Source: Chlamydiota bacterium (GTDB lineage: Bacteria > Chlamydiota > Chlamydiia > Chlamydiales > Parachlamydiaceae). Taken from it: a stretch of DNA of 35,629 nucleotides. The position numbers and the translations under genes are program-made. Below, piece after piece: positions 1 to 6,585 of this stretch. The notes below the pieces were generated by a model. The model saw only the letters and a program-made list of their open reading frames with translations. It was not told the origin of the DNA and did no database searches. Position 1 is the first letter of the stretch, and each line of letters starts with the position of its first letter. The stretch is taken from assembly GCA_013287915.1 (NCBI GenBank), contig JABDCX010000020.1, positions 1 through 35,629 on the forward strand. The letters are read 5' to 3'.

Positions 1-506
1 GCTTCCACCTCTTTACCATTGAAATTTGCAGGATAAAGATCGGTTGAAAAGAGCCAATGGTTGACATAGACGCAGCGATTGATCTCTCCCATTTTGAGCA
101 GGCGCCCGTAATTCTTAATAAAGAGAGAGGCGCTTTTTCTAGCCAGCTTGTTATTGAGCATCGTGAGAGATTCCAAAGGCAGTTGGACGTAATGTCCGTA
201 GGGCGAACAGATGTAAGTATCGTTGTAGTTGCCATTCGTAACGAGGAGCGGAAGGATATGCTCCCCAATGTGGAGCAATTTCAACTCCCCGTTGAGATTG
301 TCGAAGAATTGGTCAATTCCATCGGTCATGAGCGGTTGGAAGAAGTTGGCGGTATCGGTTGATTCGGAGCTTAAGGTTGAATCGAAGTGTTTGAGCAGAG
401 AAGGTTGAAAGAGTGGTTGGGGAGAAGCGGTTTTTGGTTGTTGTAAGACGCTGAGCTCCTCCAACCAGGGGGCGCTGTGGGCGGCTTCGATCATTGTGTT
501 ATGCAT
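1..506 (-). CDS. Unknown protein, N-terminal part (runs off left edge)
   Basis: An open frame on the minus strand starts at ATG 506 and stays open to base 1, giving 168 codons with no stop. A strong Shine-Dalgarno (TTGAGGAGAG, 520-511) lies about 5 nt upstream of the ATG; a second in-frame ATG at 494 is less well placed. The protein begins MHNTMIEAAHSAPWLEELSV and contains aromatic stretches such as YICSPYGHYVQLPL and CVYVNHWLF. There is no signal peptide or membrane helix in the visible part. It begins only 15 nt after the stop of the upstream MOMP-like gene, so the two are probably co-transcribed. I do not recognise the family; the motif style reminds me of uncharacterised chlamydial proteins, but that is weak. 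The plus-strand frame at 57-362 is a shadow of this gene. Confidence 0.72.
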   Translation of the reverse strand, partial: MHNTMIEAAHSAPWLEELSVLQQPKTASPQPLFQPSLLKHFDSTLSSESTDTANFFQPLMTDGIDQFFDNLNGELKLLHIGEHILPLLVTNGNYNDTYICSPYGHYVQLPLESLTMLNNKLARKSASLFIKNYGRLLKMGEINRCVYVNHWLFSTDLYPANFNGKEVE

Positions 507-521
507 GCAACTCTCCTCAAG

Positions 522-1325
522 TCAAAATTGGTATAGGATTTGCAAATTGACACCATAAAGGCGCATCTTTGTTTCAAAAAAGTCAAAAGGGTGATTCTCT
601 TTTCCACCGTAGTGGCGCAGTTCATAAAAGGGGGTAAGGCCAACTAATAATGAGCGGCAGCAAACGGGGGTAGCATAAAGCAGAGGAATCTCGATCCGAT
701 ACCCAAGCTTTTCTTCGATGAGCTGAGTCGAATCTTCGTTCTCTTCATCTCCCGTCACTTTGCATTTGGGATCGTAAGGCCAGCGCAGGCGGACGTTGAG
801 CCCCACTCCAAAATTCTCAGCCACGGTGATCCCAGAAAGAATTCCGAACGGGACATATTGATACCGGGTGGTGAAGGTTAAATGAAGCGGAGAGGGATCT
901 TTAAAGGCATTTTTTTCGTAAAGGTAGCCGTATCCGAGGATCGGTGTTATCCAAGGGTTTAAGAAACATTTGCTTTGAAACGTGTAACCGACCGAGCCTT
1001 CAATTTGACCGGTTGTGAACTTGGAACGGATTTTTGCTCCTGAGCCTTGATGACCTTCTAAAGTGCTAAATCCATAGGCCGCTTGGACGCCGTAATACAA
1101 TTTATAGCGCGCAATGCGATCAAACGATGCGCGTCCTCCAAAATAATTTCCGTGTTGTTTTGTTCCCCCATCTCGCGTGCGGCTCACGTGAGACCACTCC
1201 GCTCCGATCGCAGGAATGTAGCCTTGCGGAATGGGACGGAACTCATCGCAACACCATTCGTCGTCGGCAAGAAGTAGGGAAGTGGTTAAAAGAAACAATA
1301 ATGAAAGTTTTGCTATCGACCGCAT
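522..1325 (-). CDS. MOMP-like outer-membrane beta-barrel protein
   Basis: This 267-residue protein has a clear signal peptide (MRSIAKLSLLFLLTTSLLLA, likely cut before DDEWCC). The mature part has short amphipathic strands rich in Gly, Tyr and Phe, no membrane helices, and a C-terminal phenylalanine (LQILYQF), the usual signature of barrels inserted by BamA. Several cysteines are present (CC near residue 25, C119, C189, CC about 222), as in chlamydial envelope proteins that are disulfide cross-linked. It fits the small MOMP-like families of environmental chlamydiae in length and style. The start is supported by the signal peptide, although no good Shine-Dalgarno is seen directly before the ATG. 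It is followed after 15 nt by another gene on the same strand. Its pore activity or ligand cannot be read from the sequence. Confidence 0.7.
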   Translation of the reverse strand: MRSIAKLSLLFLLTTSLLLADDEWCCDEFRPIPQGYIPAIGAEWSHVSRTRDGGTKQHGNYFGGRASFDRIARYKLYYGVQAAYGFSTLEGHQGSGAKIRSKFTTGQIEGSVGYTFQSKCFLNPWITPILGYGYLYEKNAFKDPSPLHLTFTTRYQYVPFGILSGITVAENFGVGLNVRLRWPYDPKCKVTGDEENEDSTQLIEEKLGYRIEIPLLYATPVCCRSLLVGLTPFYELRHYGGKENHPFDFFETKMRLYGVNLQILYQF

Positions 1326-1405
1326 GCGGTGTGACTCATGTTGTTTGCTGTCTGAATTTCTCTGTGTATGAACTCCTTGAATATTTGTAAATTGAAATAT
1401 TTTTC

Positions 1406-1433
1406 TTGTTTGCTTAAAGATTTATGCTATAAG
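1406..1433 (+). promoter_or_regulatory. Sigma70-type promoter for the 1456 gene group
   Basis: TTGTTT (1406-1411) and TATAAG (1428-1433) are separated by 16 nt, and the spacer and flanks are AT-rich. Transcription would start near 1440, just before the strong ribosome binding site GGAGGAG (1445-1451) of the 1456 gene. It would drive 1456, 2167 and 2500, which are separated by only 12-15 nt. Confidence 0.5.
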
Positions 1434-1455
1434 AATAATCTTTTGGAGGAGACCT

Positions 1456-2151
1456 ATGAAAAACCGTTACAGATTTGCAATCATGGCCGTTTTGGCAGCA
1501 GGAAGCCCCATGACACATGCGGAGTATGTTGAACTGCCTGAGAGTGCCGCCTTTGTCGATGTCGTCAAAGAATACGACACAGAGTTTTTGATGACTGGTG
1601 ATGGCTATGGAGAGGATTATCAAGAGTCGGCGCGTGCGATGCGCATGGACATTCTTGTCTCAAACCAAGGTGCGGTATATGTCAGAGCCGCAGCGAAACC
1701 CGCCGTTGCACAACGTGACTATTTTCAACTTGTGACAGAAAGCGAACGCGCCGACATTCACTATGTCGTCAAAACTCTTGGGATGTCGAACGTGGCAAAG
1801 ATCGGGCTTGCACGGTCTGAATTGCAAAAAACCAAGCCACGCATCAAACACGTGCATCCTCTAAACTTTTTGGCCGTTATTTTTACCGATGATAAGTTAA
1901 TAGTGAGCATGCGCAATCTGGAAGATAAAACTTGGGTGTGGAAAACCTTTATTGGCGAGCTTGTCGATTCCTTGACTGAAGAAGCCGCCACAAACAACGT
2001 GCTCCCATTTGCGGATGATTTTGCGCGTCGAATTGGGGTAAATCCTTCGTTATTTATGCCTACGATGCAGGCTGAACAATGGGAAAAATTTGTCAGAGTA
2101 TTGATTCATGGTGTACCGCGTCAAGGACAAACAGGACGCTACGACATGTAA
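1456..2151 (+). CDS. Secreted protein of unknown function
   Basis: This 231-residue protein starts with a short signal peptide (MKNRYRFAIMAVLAAGSPMTHA, likely cut before EYVELP), so export across the inner membrane is expected. The mature part is mixed alpha/beta with no further membrane segment, no cysteines and no motif I recognise. The middle contains a possible beta-rich domain (FLAVIFTDDKLIVSMRNLED) and the C-terminus is hydrophilic (GQTGRYDM). The start is fixed by a strong ribosome binding site (GGAGGAG, 5 nt upstream). It heads a plus-strand group with an SMR exporter 15 nt downstream and an ATP-grasp enzyme after that; the spacing suggests one transcript but the three products do not suggest one pathway. 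Confidence 0.75.
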   Translation: MKNRYRFAIMAVLAAGSPMTHAEYVELPESAAFVDVVKEYDTEFLMTGDGYGEDYQESARAMRMDILVSNQGAVYVRAAAKPAVAQRDYFQLVTESERADIHYVVKTLGMSNVAKIGLARSELQKTKPRIKHVHPLNFLAVIFTDDKLIVSMRNLEDKTWVWKTFIGELVDSLTEEAATNNVLPFADDFARRIGVNPSLFMPTMQAEQWEKFVRVLIHGVPRQGQTGRYDM

Positions 2152-2166
2152 AAAAAGTGAGATGTA

Positions 2167-2487
2167 ATGCCGTTAAGTTGGGTCTATCTACTCGTTGCAG
2201 GTATGTTGGAAATTGGATTTACAACGTTTCTGAAATTGACTGAAGGATTTACGAAACCGATCATGACCGGTTTTTTCCTTTTGTTTTCATTTTTGAGTTT
2301 TTATTGTCTCAATAAATCGCTTGAATCAATTCCGTTAGGGGTCGCTTACGCGGTGTGGACGGGGATTGGCGCTGCTGGAACAGCCTGCGTCGGAGTCTTT
2401 ATTTTTGGCGATGATCTTTCGCTTTGGAAAGCCTTCTTTTTGTTTACGTTAGTCGGATCGATTTTTGGCCTTAAAGCCCTCTCATAA
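2167..2487 (+). CDS. sugE: SMR-family exporter, SugE/Gdx type
   Basis: At 106 residues with four hydrophobic helices, this has the exact size and layout of small multidrug resistance proteins, which work as antiparallel dimers that exchange protons for cations. The essential membrane-embedded glutamate is E15 in helix 1 (AGMLEIGFTTFLK). The segment PLGVAYAVWTGIGAAGTACVG matches the SugE/Gdx subgroup rather than EmrE; Gdx proteins export guanidinium and some export quaternary ammonium compounds. The C-terminus ends in the typical GLKALS. It lies 15 nt after a secreted protein and 12 nt before an ATP-grasp gene. No guanidine riboswitch is apparent upstream. The assignment to family is firm; the substrate is inferred. 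Confidence 0.88.
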   Translation: MPLSWVYLLVAGMLEIGFTTFLKLTEGFTKPIMTGFFLLFSFLSFYCLNKSLESIPLGVAYAVWTGIGAAGTACVGVFIFGDDLSLWKAFFLFTLVGSIFGLKALS

Positions 2488-2499
2488 AGCAGTTCAACC

Positions 2500-3654
2500 A
2501 TGAAAAAGAATATCTTAATTACATTTGGCCGCTCCTTTTTAGCCTTAGAAATGGCCCGCATGTTTGCAAAAGCCGGACACCGCGTCATCGTGGTGGACTC
2601 CGCTTCTTTTTCCATCAGCAAATATTCCAATGCCGTTTCGGCCCACTATCGGCTGCCAAGCCCTAAAGAGCATTCGAAAGAATACATCGAAAAGCTGGCA
2701 GCGATTGCGGCAAAGGAGAAAGTCGACTTGCTCATCCCTATGTGGGAAGATCTATGTTATGTCACGAGCATGAAGCACCTTTTCCCCGCGCATTGCACCC
2801 TTTTTTGTCCCGATTTTTTGACCTACCACACACTCTTAAACAAATGGACCTTTCAAGTCTCTTTAGAGAAATTCAAGATCCCCCATCCTAAGACGTTCTT
2901 AATAGAAAAGAGTGCAGATTTAAAAGAGATCTCTTTTGATGTCCCTTATGCGTTCAAAGCGTGCTACTCGCGAGCAGCCCTCGACGTCTTTAAAGTGCTT
3001 CCCGGGCAACAACCGCCACACGTAAACATCAGCGCACATAACCCGTGGATCGCACAGCAATGGATCGACGGCGCGCGCTATTGCACTTATTCAGCCTGTC
3101 GAAATGGGAAAGTTTTGGCCCACGCGGCCTATCCCGTGCGCTATACGATCGATGGGCACAGCTGCGTGGCTTTTGAATCAATCGAACACCCTGGGATTTT
3201 GGAGTGGGTACAAAACTTTGTCCAAAAGATTGGATATACGGGGCAAATCGCCTTTGACTTGATTGAAGGGCGAGATCAAGTCTTATATGCGATTGAGTGC
3301 AACCCACGTTCCACAAGTGGTCTGTTGCTTCTAAACGACAATCCCGCATTTGCCGATGTTTTTTTCAAGAATTCACACACGGTAGTGACGCCGAAAAAAG
3401 CCGCTCGGAAACAGATCGCAACAGGCATGGCCATGTATGGTTGGAAACATATCGACTATACTCCCCAAGCGATTGGGACCTATTTCAAAGATCTGTTCAC
3501 GACGTCCGATGTCGTCTTAAGAAGATCTGATCTGCTCCCATTTTTTGTGCAACCCTATCTCTTCTGTAAGCTCGCGTATGGCAGCCGAAAGTTGCAGCTT
3601 TCGATTGCTGAATATTTCATCCACGATCTAAAATGGGATGGTAAACCTTTTTAA
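2500..3654 (+). CDS. ATP-grasp domain enzyme (carboxylate-amine ligase-like)
   Basis: This 384-residue protein begins with a Rossmann-like pre-ATP-grasp domain (ILITFGRSFLALEMARMF, then VIVVDSASFSISKYSNAV), followed by an ATP-grasp fold. The metal-binding signature is seen as AIECNPRSTSG with E266, N268 and R270, as in carbamoyl phosphate synthase and D-Ala ligase relatives. Family members join a carboxylate to an amine or thiol using ATP; the substrate here is unknown. The start ATG follows the sugE stop by 12 nt, though the ribosome binding site is weak. A decayed copy of the 3' end of a paralogous gene lies at 5011-5168, showing that there were once two such genes flanking the present toxin-antitoxin segment. 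The family call is strong, the pathway unknown. Confidence 0.82.
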   Translation: MKKNILITFGRSFLALEMARMFAKAGHRVIVVDSASFSISKYSNAVSAHYRLPSPKEHSKEYIEKLAAIAAKEKVDLLIPMWEDLCYVTSMKHLFPAHCTLFCPDFLTYHTLLNKWTFQVSLEKFKIPHPKTFLIEKSADLKEISFDVPYAFKACYSRAALDVFKVLPGQQPPHVNISAHNPWIAQQWIDGARYCTYSACRNGKVLAHAAYPVRYTIDGHSCVAFESIEHPGILEWVQNFVQKIGYTGQIAFDLIEGRDQVLYAIECNPRSTSGLLLLNDNPAFADVFFKNSHTVVTPKKAARKQIATGMAMYGWKHIDYTPQAIGTYFKDLFTTSDVVLRRSDLLPFFVQPYLFCKLAYGSRKLQLSIAEYFIHDLKWDGKPF

Positions 3655-3666
3655 AAGGTTCCGAAA

Positions 3667-3695
3667 TTGACTTGAATCAATGTGTAATTTAAACT
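3667..3695 (+). promoter_or_regulatory. Promoter for the 3729 gene
   Basis: TTGACT (3667-3672) and TAAACT (3690-3695) are spaced by 17 nt, directly after the stop of the ATP-grasp gene. A Shine-Dalgarno GGAGGT (3718-3723) follows before the GTG start at 3729. Confidence 0.45.
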
Positions 3696-3728
3696 AATCG
3701 CAAAAGACCGTAGATATGGAGGTAAATT

Positions 3729-4160
3729 GTGGTTTTTCCTGTAATAAGATCCGCATTTGCATATATGAAAACCTCTCATTTACCCACCTCTCATTCCCGA
3801 GAGTGGCAAAAAATTGCAAATTTAGCACAGAGGTGGAGTTCATCTCAATTAGTGGGTTCTGCTCCTTCCCAATTGCCGCTACCGGGTGAACCTGGATGGA
3901 CAGAATTCGTTGAAAATGTCGAACAGTCTAAGCTCCACCCCCCCCTAACACCGGCTGAAGTTCAGCAAGGTCAAAAAATCTATAGAATTCAAAAACAGAT
4001 AGCCGAACTTCAAGCGAAAGTAGAAGAGCTTTATGTTTTAAATTCACAATTGAAAGAGAACCTAAGCGGCGAAGATAATAGCCAAAGAGCTATTTTCGAA
4101 CCGATGCTTCCTAGCGGGTGTGTCGACAGGACAAGAAAGTCGACATTTAAGATTGTCTGA
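3729..4160 (+). CDS. Small hypothetical protein with coiled coil
   Basis: This 143-residue protein uses a GTG start at 3729, chosen because GGAGGT (3718-3723) sits 5 nt upstream; the first downstream ATG would be badly placed. The N-terminal third is Ser/Thr/His-rich and lacks a clear signal peptide. Residues about 77-113 form a heptad-like coiled coil (IYRIQKQIAELQAKVEELY), and the C-terminus is basic (VDRTRKSTFKIV). I do not recognise the family. It has its own promoter and a hairpin 10 nt after the stop, so it is a single-gene unit between the ATP-grasp gene and the toxin-antitoxin pair. The disordered start plus coiled coil would suit a secreted effector or chaperone, but nothing here proves either. 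Confidence 0.5.
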   Translation: MVFPVIRSAFAYMKTSHLPTSHSREWQKIANLAQRWSSSQLVGSAPSQLPLPGEPGWTEFVENVEQSKLHPPLTPAEVQQGQKIYRIQKQIAELQAKVEELYVLNSQLKENLSGEDNSQRAIFEPMLPSGCVDRTRKSTFKIV

Positions 4161-4170
4161 AGCCCAGTTC

Positions 4171-4218
4171 AAGGCTCCTTATGTTTTTTTGCCATTGCTC
4201 AAAAACATAGGAACCTTT
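4171..4218. terminator. Long hairpin, probable bidirectional terminator
   Basis: AAGGCTCCTTATGTTTTT (4171-4188) pairs with AAAAACATAGGAACCTT (4201-4217) with two irregularities, leaving a loop around TTGCCATTGCTC. T-runs and A-runs on the two sides suit termination from either direction. Its right arm overlaps the spacer of the downstream toxin-antitoxin promoter. Confidence 0.5.
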
Positions 4219-4243
4219 ATAATAAGACTAGATCAGACTAGTC
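4195..4243 (+). promoter_or_regulatory. Toxin-antitoxin promoter with palindromic operator
   Basis: TTGCTC (4195-4200) and a perfect TATAAT (4218-4223) are 17 nt apart. Starting 2 nt after the -10 is a perfect inverted repeat GACTAG-atcaga-CTAGTC (4226-4243), placed over the expected transcription start. This is the classic layout for autorepression by a Phd-type antitoxin, which is encoded next. The strong ribosome binding site AGGAGGT (4244-4250) follows. Confidence 0.65.
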
Positions 4244-4255
4244 AGGAGGTGTCGC

Positions 4256-4537
4256 ATGTCATCGAATTTATCTAAAAAACCAGACTCTAACAAGGGAGTA
4301 TGGCAGTTTCAAGAGGCAAAGGCAAAACTTTCCGAAGTCCTGAATCGGACGGACGAGAGTGGTAAACAAGTGATTGTTAGGAATAAGAAAAATTTTGTGA
4401 TCTTAAATGAGGCATCCTATAACGACTATTTGGGAGCGAACAGATCCATCCTAGGCGTTTTCCTAAGGTGTCCGCATCCTGAGATTGAATTAGATCTGAC
4501 TCGATCCAAGGAAACGTTAAGAGACCTCGATTTATGA
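4256..4537 (+). CDS. Phd/YefM-family antitoxin
   Basis: This 93-residue protein carries the Phd/YefM DNA-binding fold near its N-terminus: VWQFQEAKAKLSEVLNR (about 16-32), then a beta segment KQVIVRNKKNFVILNEASY. Antitoxins of this type bind their promoter as dimers and neutralise the partner toxin with the C-terminal tail, here about residues 65-93 (LRCPHPEIELDLTRSKETL). It overlaps the toxin gene by 4 nt (ATGA), the usual coupling. The start has a strong ribosome binding site (AGGAGGT). The palindrome at 4226-4243 is the likely operator. The pairing of a Phd-like antitoxin with a PIN toxin is well known. Confidence 0.85.
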   Translation: MSSNLSKKPDSNKGVWQFQEAKAKLSEVLNRTDESGKQVIVRNKKNFVILNEASYNDYLGANRSILGVFLRCPHPEIELDLTRSKETLRDLDL

Positions 4538-4974
4538 CTTACTTATTAGATACATGCATTTTATCAAAGCTTAGGCGCATTTCTAAGCACAAAGATCCCA
4601 AATTGCAGCTGTGGATAGAACAACATAAAGCGAGTTTGTGCACAATCAGCGTGTTTTCTATTGCTGAAATTCAAGCTGGCATCGCTAAGTTAGATGACAC
4701 CTTGAAAGATCGTAAAAAACTTAAGGCAGATCTTGAAAATTGGCTTTTTAATGATCTGGTTCCAGATTTTGAGGGGCGCATCTTAGATTTTGATTTAAAG
4801 CTTGCGCACCGTTGGGGCACTCTCGTAGGAGAGTGCAAAAGAAAAGGGATCAATCTTGCCATCATAGATAGCCTGATAGCTGCTACAGCGCTGCATCACG
4901 AGTTGACGGTGGTCACCGAAAACATTGTCGATTTTGAATCAACTGGCGTTCTTTTGGTCAATCCCTGGGACTAG
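4534..4974 (+). CDS. vapC: PIN-domain toxin, VapC family
   Basis: This 146-residue protein is a complete PIN domain. The acidic metal-binding residues are visible: D6 in YLLDTCILS, E45 in FSIAEIQAGI, D112 in LAIIDSLIAATA, and D133 in VTENIVDFES. VapC toxins are Mg-dependent ribonucleases that cleave tRNA or rRNA and stop translation. The gene starts inside the antitoxin stop (ATGA), so translation is coupled. All four catalytic acids are present, so the toxin is predicted to be functional. Right after the stop lies the remnant of an ATP-grasp gene, suggesting that the module entered, or was kept at, a site of gene decay. Confidence 0.88.
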   Translation: MTYLLDTCILSKLRRISKHKDPKLQLWIEQHKASLCTISVFSIAEIQAGIAKLDDTLKDRKKLKADLENWLFNDLVPDFEGRILDFDLKLAHRWGTLVGECKRKGINLAIIDSLIAATALHHELTVVTENIVDFESTGVLLVNPWD

Positions 4975-5010
4975 TGTCTACTTACATAAATATCCCCACG
5001 TAAAATTGCG

Positions 5011-5168
5011 CCACAGCCCCGGAAGCGGATTGTTGCTTTTCAATGACAATCCAGCATTTTCTGACGTCTTTTTCAAGAATACACACACCGTAGTGAAACC
5101 GAAAGTTGCGGCTTTTTATTGCGGAATATTTCATTCACGACCTAAAGTGTGATGGTAAACCCTTTTAA
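5011..5168 (+). pseudogene. Remnant of an ATP-grasp gene (3' end, internal deletion)
   Basis: The stretch encodes SGLLLFNDNPAFSDVFFKN and then THTVVKPK, almost the same as the live ATP-grasp gene (SGLLLLNDNPAFADVFFKN, then SHTVVTPK). After CCGAAA the frame shifts and the true C-terminus continues: KLRLFIAEYFIHDLK, ending CDGKPF and TAA at 5166-5168, against KLQLSIAEYFIHDLK...WDGKPF in the live copy. About 190 nt of the live gene between these parts is missing, with CCGAAA present at both joints of the intact gene. Many differences are silent, so this was once a working paralogue or xenologue rather than a fresh copy. The TAA lies 12 nt before the dihydroorotase ATG. Confidence 0.82.
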
Positions 5169-5180
5169 GAGGAAGTGCTT

Positions 5181-6269
5181 ATGAAATTACTAACGTTACG
5201 CGTATTGACTTGTGGTTTGGCCCTTTTCTTTGCAGCTGATATTCACTCGACGACTCTTCAAATTCGAGCACCTGATGATTTTCACGTTCACTTAAGACAA
5301 GGAGAATTGCTTCGGGGAGTGGTCAATGAGACGGCTTCCCAATTTAAGCGGGCGCTTGTCATGCCCAACACGAATCCGCCGATTCGAAATGGGAACGATG
5401 TGTCGAAGTATCGAACTGAAATTCTTGCGGCAGTTGATCCGCAGAATGCCCATTTTCAACCCTTAATGACATTTAAGATCACCCCAGAAACGACTGTTGA
5501 AGATGTCTATTCTATTGTCGGTTTGGCGGTTGCTGGGAAATTGTACCCAGACGGCGTGACGACGAACTCTCATGGCGGTGTGACCGACTTTCATGCTCTT
5601 TATCCCGTATTTGGTGCCATGCAAAAGCTCGGAATTATTTTGTGTTTGCATGGGGAAAAGCCAGGTGAGTTTTGTATGGATCGGGAAGAGAAGTTTTTAG
5701 CCACTTTAGTGCAACTCGTTGCAGATTTTCCCGATCTCAAAATGGTCCTCGAGCACGTGTCGACAAAAGCGGCTGTTGAGATCGTGGAAAGTCTTCCTGC
5801 AAATGTTGGAGCGACGATCACGCTTCACCACATGGAGTTGACGTTAGATGATGTCGTTGGCTCGATGAACCAACCCCACCATTTTTGCAAACCGATTCCA
5901 AAGCGCTACGAAGATCGCGATGCGATTTTGCGTGCAGCTTTGAGTGGAAATCCGAAGTTTTTCTTTGGTTCAGATAGTGCTCCCCATTTGCGCCACACAA
6001 AAGAGTGTGCGGAAGGGTGTGCAGGAGTGTTTACAGCGCCTGTGGCATTGCCTGCTTTAGTGGCTCTGTTTGAGAAGCACAACCAATTGGAAAAGCTAGA
6101 AGACTTTGTTTCCACCTTTGGTGCCCAATTTTACGGATTGAGTTTGAACCAAGAGAAAATCACTCTCGTCCAAGAAGAATGGACCGTTCCAAAAGTGGTT
6201 GCAGGCGTCGTTCCCTACCAAGCAGGAAGGCAGCTCCCTTGGAAGGTCGCTAGCCCTTCAGCTCAATAA
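5181..6269 (+). CDS. pyrC: Dihydroorotase, class II (PyrC-type), with signal-like leader
   Basis: Dihydroorotase interconverts carbamoyl-aspartate and dihydroorotate, the third step of pyrimidine synthesis. All class II landmarks are present: H35 and H37 in DDFHVHLR, the lysine that is carbamylated (K120 in GKLYPDG), H157 (CLHGE), H192 (LEHVSTK) and D265 (GSDSAPH). The length is 362 residues against about 348 for E. coli PyrC. The extra 18 residues are at the N-terminus and form a hydrophobic leader (MKLLTLRVLTCGLALFFA, then ADIHSTT) like a signal peptide. ATG 5181 is preferred over GTG 5175 because AGAGGAAG (5168-5175) would be its ribosome binding site and the GTG lies inside that site. No other pyr genes are nearby. 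The enzyme call is firm; the location in the cell is uncertain. Confidence 0.88.
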   Translation: MKLLTLRVLTCGLALFFAADIHSTTLQIRAPDDFHVHLRQGELLRGVVNETASQFKRALVMPNTNPPIRNGNDVSKYRTEILAAVDPQNAHFQPLMTFKITPETTVEDVYSIVGLAVAGKLYPDGVTTNSHGGVTDFHALYPVFGAMQKLGIILCLHGEKPGEFCMDREEKFLATLVQLVADFPDLKMVLEHVSTKAAVEIVESLPANVGATITLHHMELTLDDVVGSMNQPHHFCKPIPKRYEDRDAILRAALSGNPKFFFGSDSAPHLRHTKECAEGCAGVFTAPVALPALVALFEKHNQLEKLEDFVSTFGAQFYGLSLNQEKITLVQEEWTVPKVVAGVVPYQAGRQLPWKVASPSAQ

Positions 6270-6285
6270 AGGTTATTATGACTTA

Positions 6286-6324
6286 AGGCCCGAAGGGCCG
6301 GTATCTTGCCGACCCTTCGGGCCT
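6286..6324. terminator. GC-rich hairpin after pyrC
   Basis: AGGCCCGAAGGGCCGG (6286-6301) pairs with CCGACCCTTCGGGCCT (6309-6324) with one mismatch and a 7-nt loop. It begins 17 nt after the pyrC stop and is followed by a T-rich stretch (TTTTGTGGGTTTTTT), so it can end pyrC transcription. It is also the first unit of the larger repeat region. Confidence 0.5.
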
Positions 6325-6506
6325 CAATTTTGTGGGTTTTTTAAACCCAGGCCTACGCTTCGCTCCGACCTGGGCTATGAGATGCCGGCCCATTGGGCCT
6401 CAGCAGCAAATCAGTTCCGGAACAAATTGATTGTTTGTTAGGCCCGAAGGGTCGGTCTAGCATAGCCCAGGTCGGAGTGAGCGGCAGCGAACGGAGGCCT
6501 GGGTAA
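6286..6506. repeat. Nested palindromic repeat cluster
   Basis: The gap between pyrC and the AsmA-like gene is filled by palindromes. GGCCCGAAGGGcCGG (6287-6301) recurs as GGCCCGAAGGGtCGG (6441-6455). The arm 6345-6379 (ACCCAGGCCT...GACCTGGGCTATG) is the reverse complement of 6461-6504 apart from a 9-nt length difference. Between the arms are perfect small palindromes GGCCCATTGGGCC (6387-6399) and GTTCCGGAAC (6414-6423). The whole can fold into a branched structure. It resembles a REP- or MITE-like interspersed element; whether other copies exist cannot be seen here. The rest, 6507-6585, shows nothing else. Confidence 0.75.
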
Positions 6507-6585
6507 ACACGCACCCAAGTGACGAGCCCTAAAGGGGCGGCATATCACTCTACGATCTTCGAAATTGGGTGTAAATATTCTATTG

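Noticed and set aside
57-362. Plus-strand frame of 101 codons at the left edge
   Set aside because: It lies opposite a longer minus-strand frame (506 to 1) that has a strong ribosome binding site and follows the MOMP-like gene at operon spacing.
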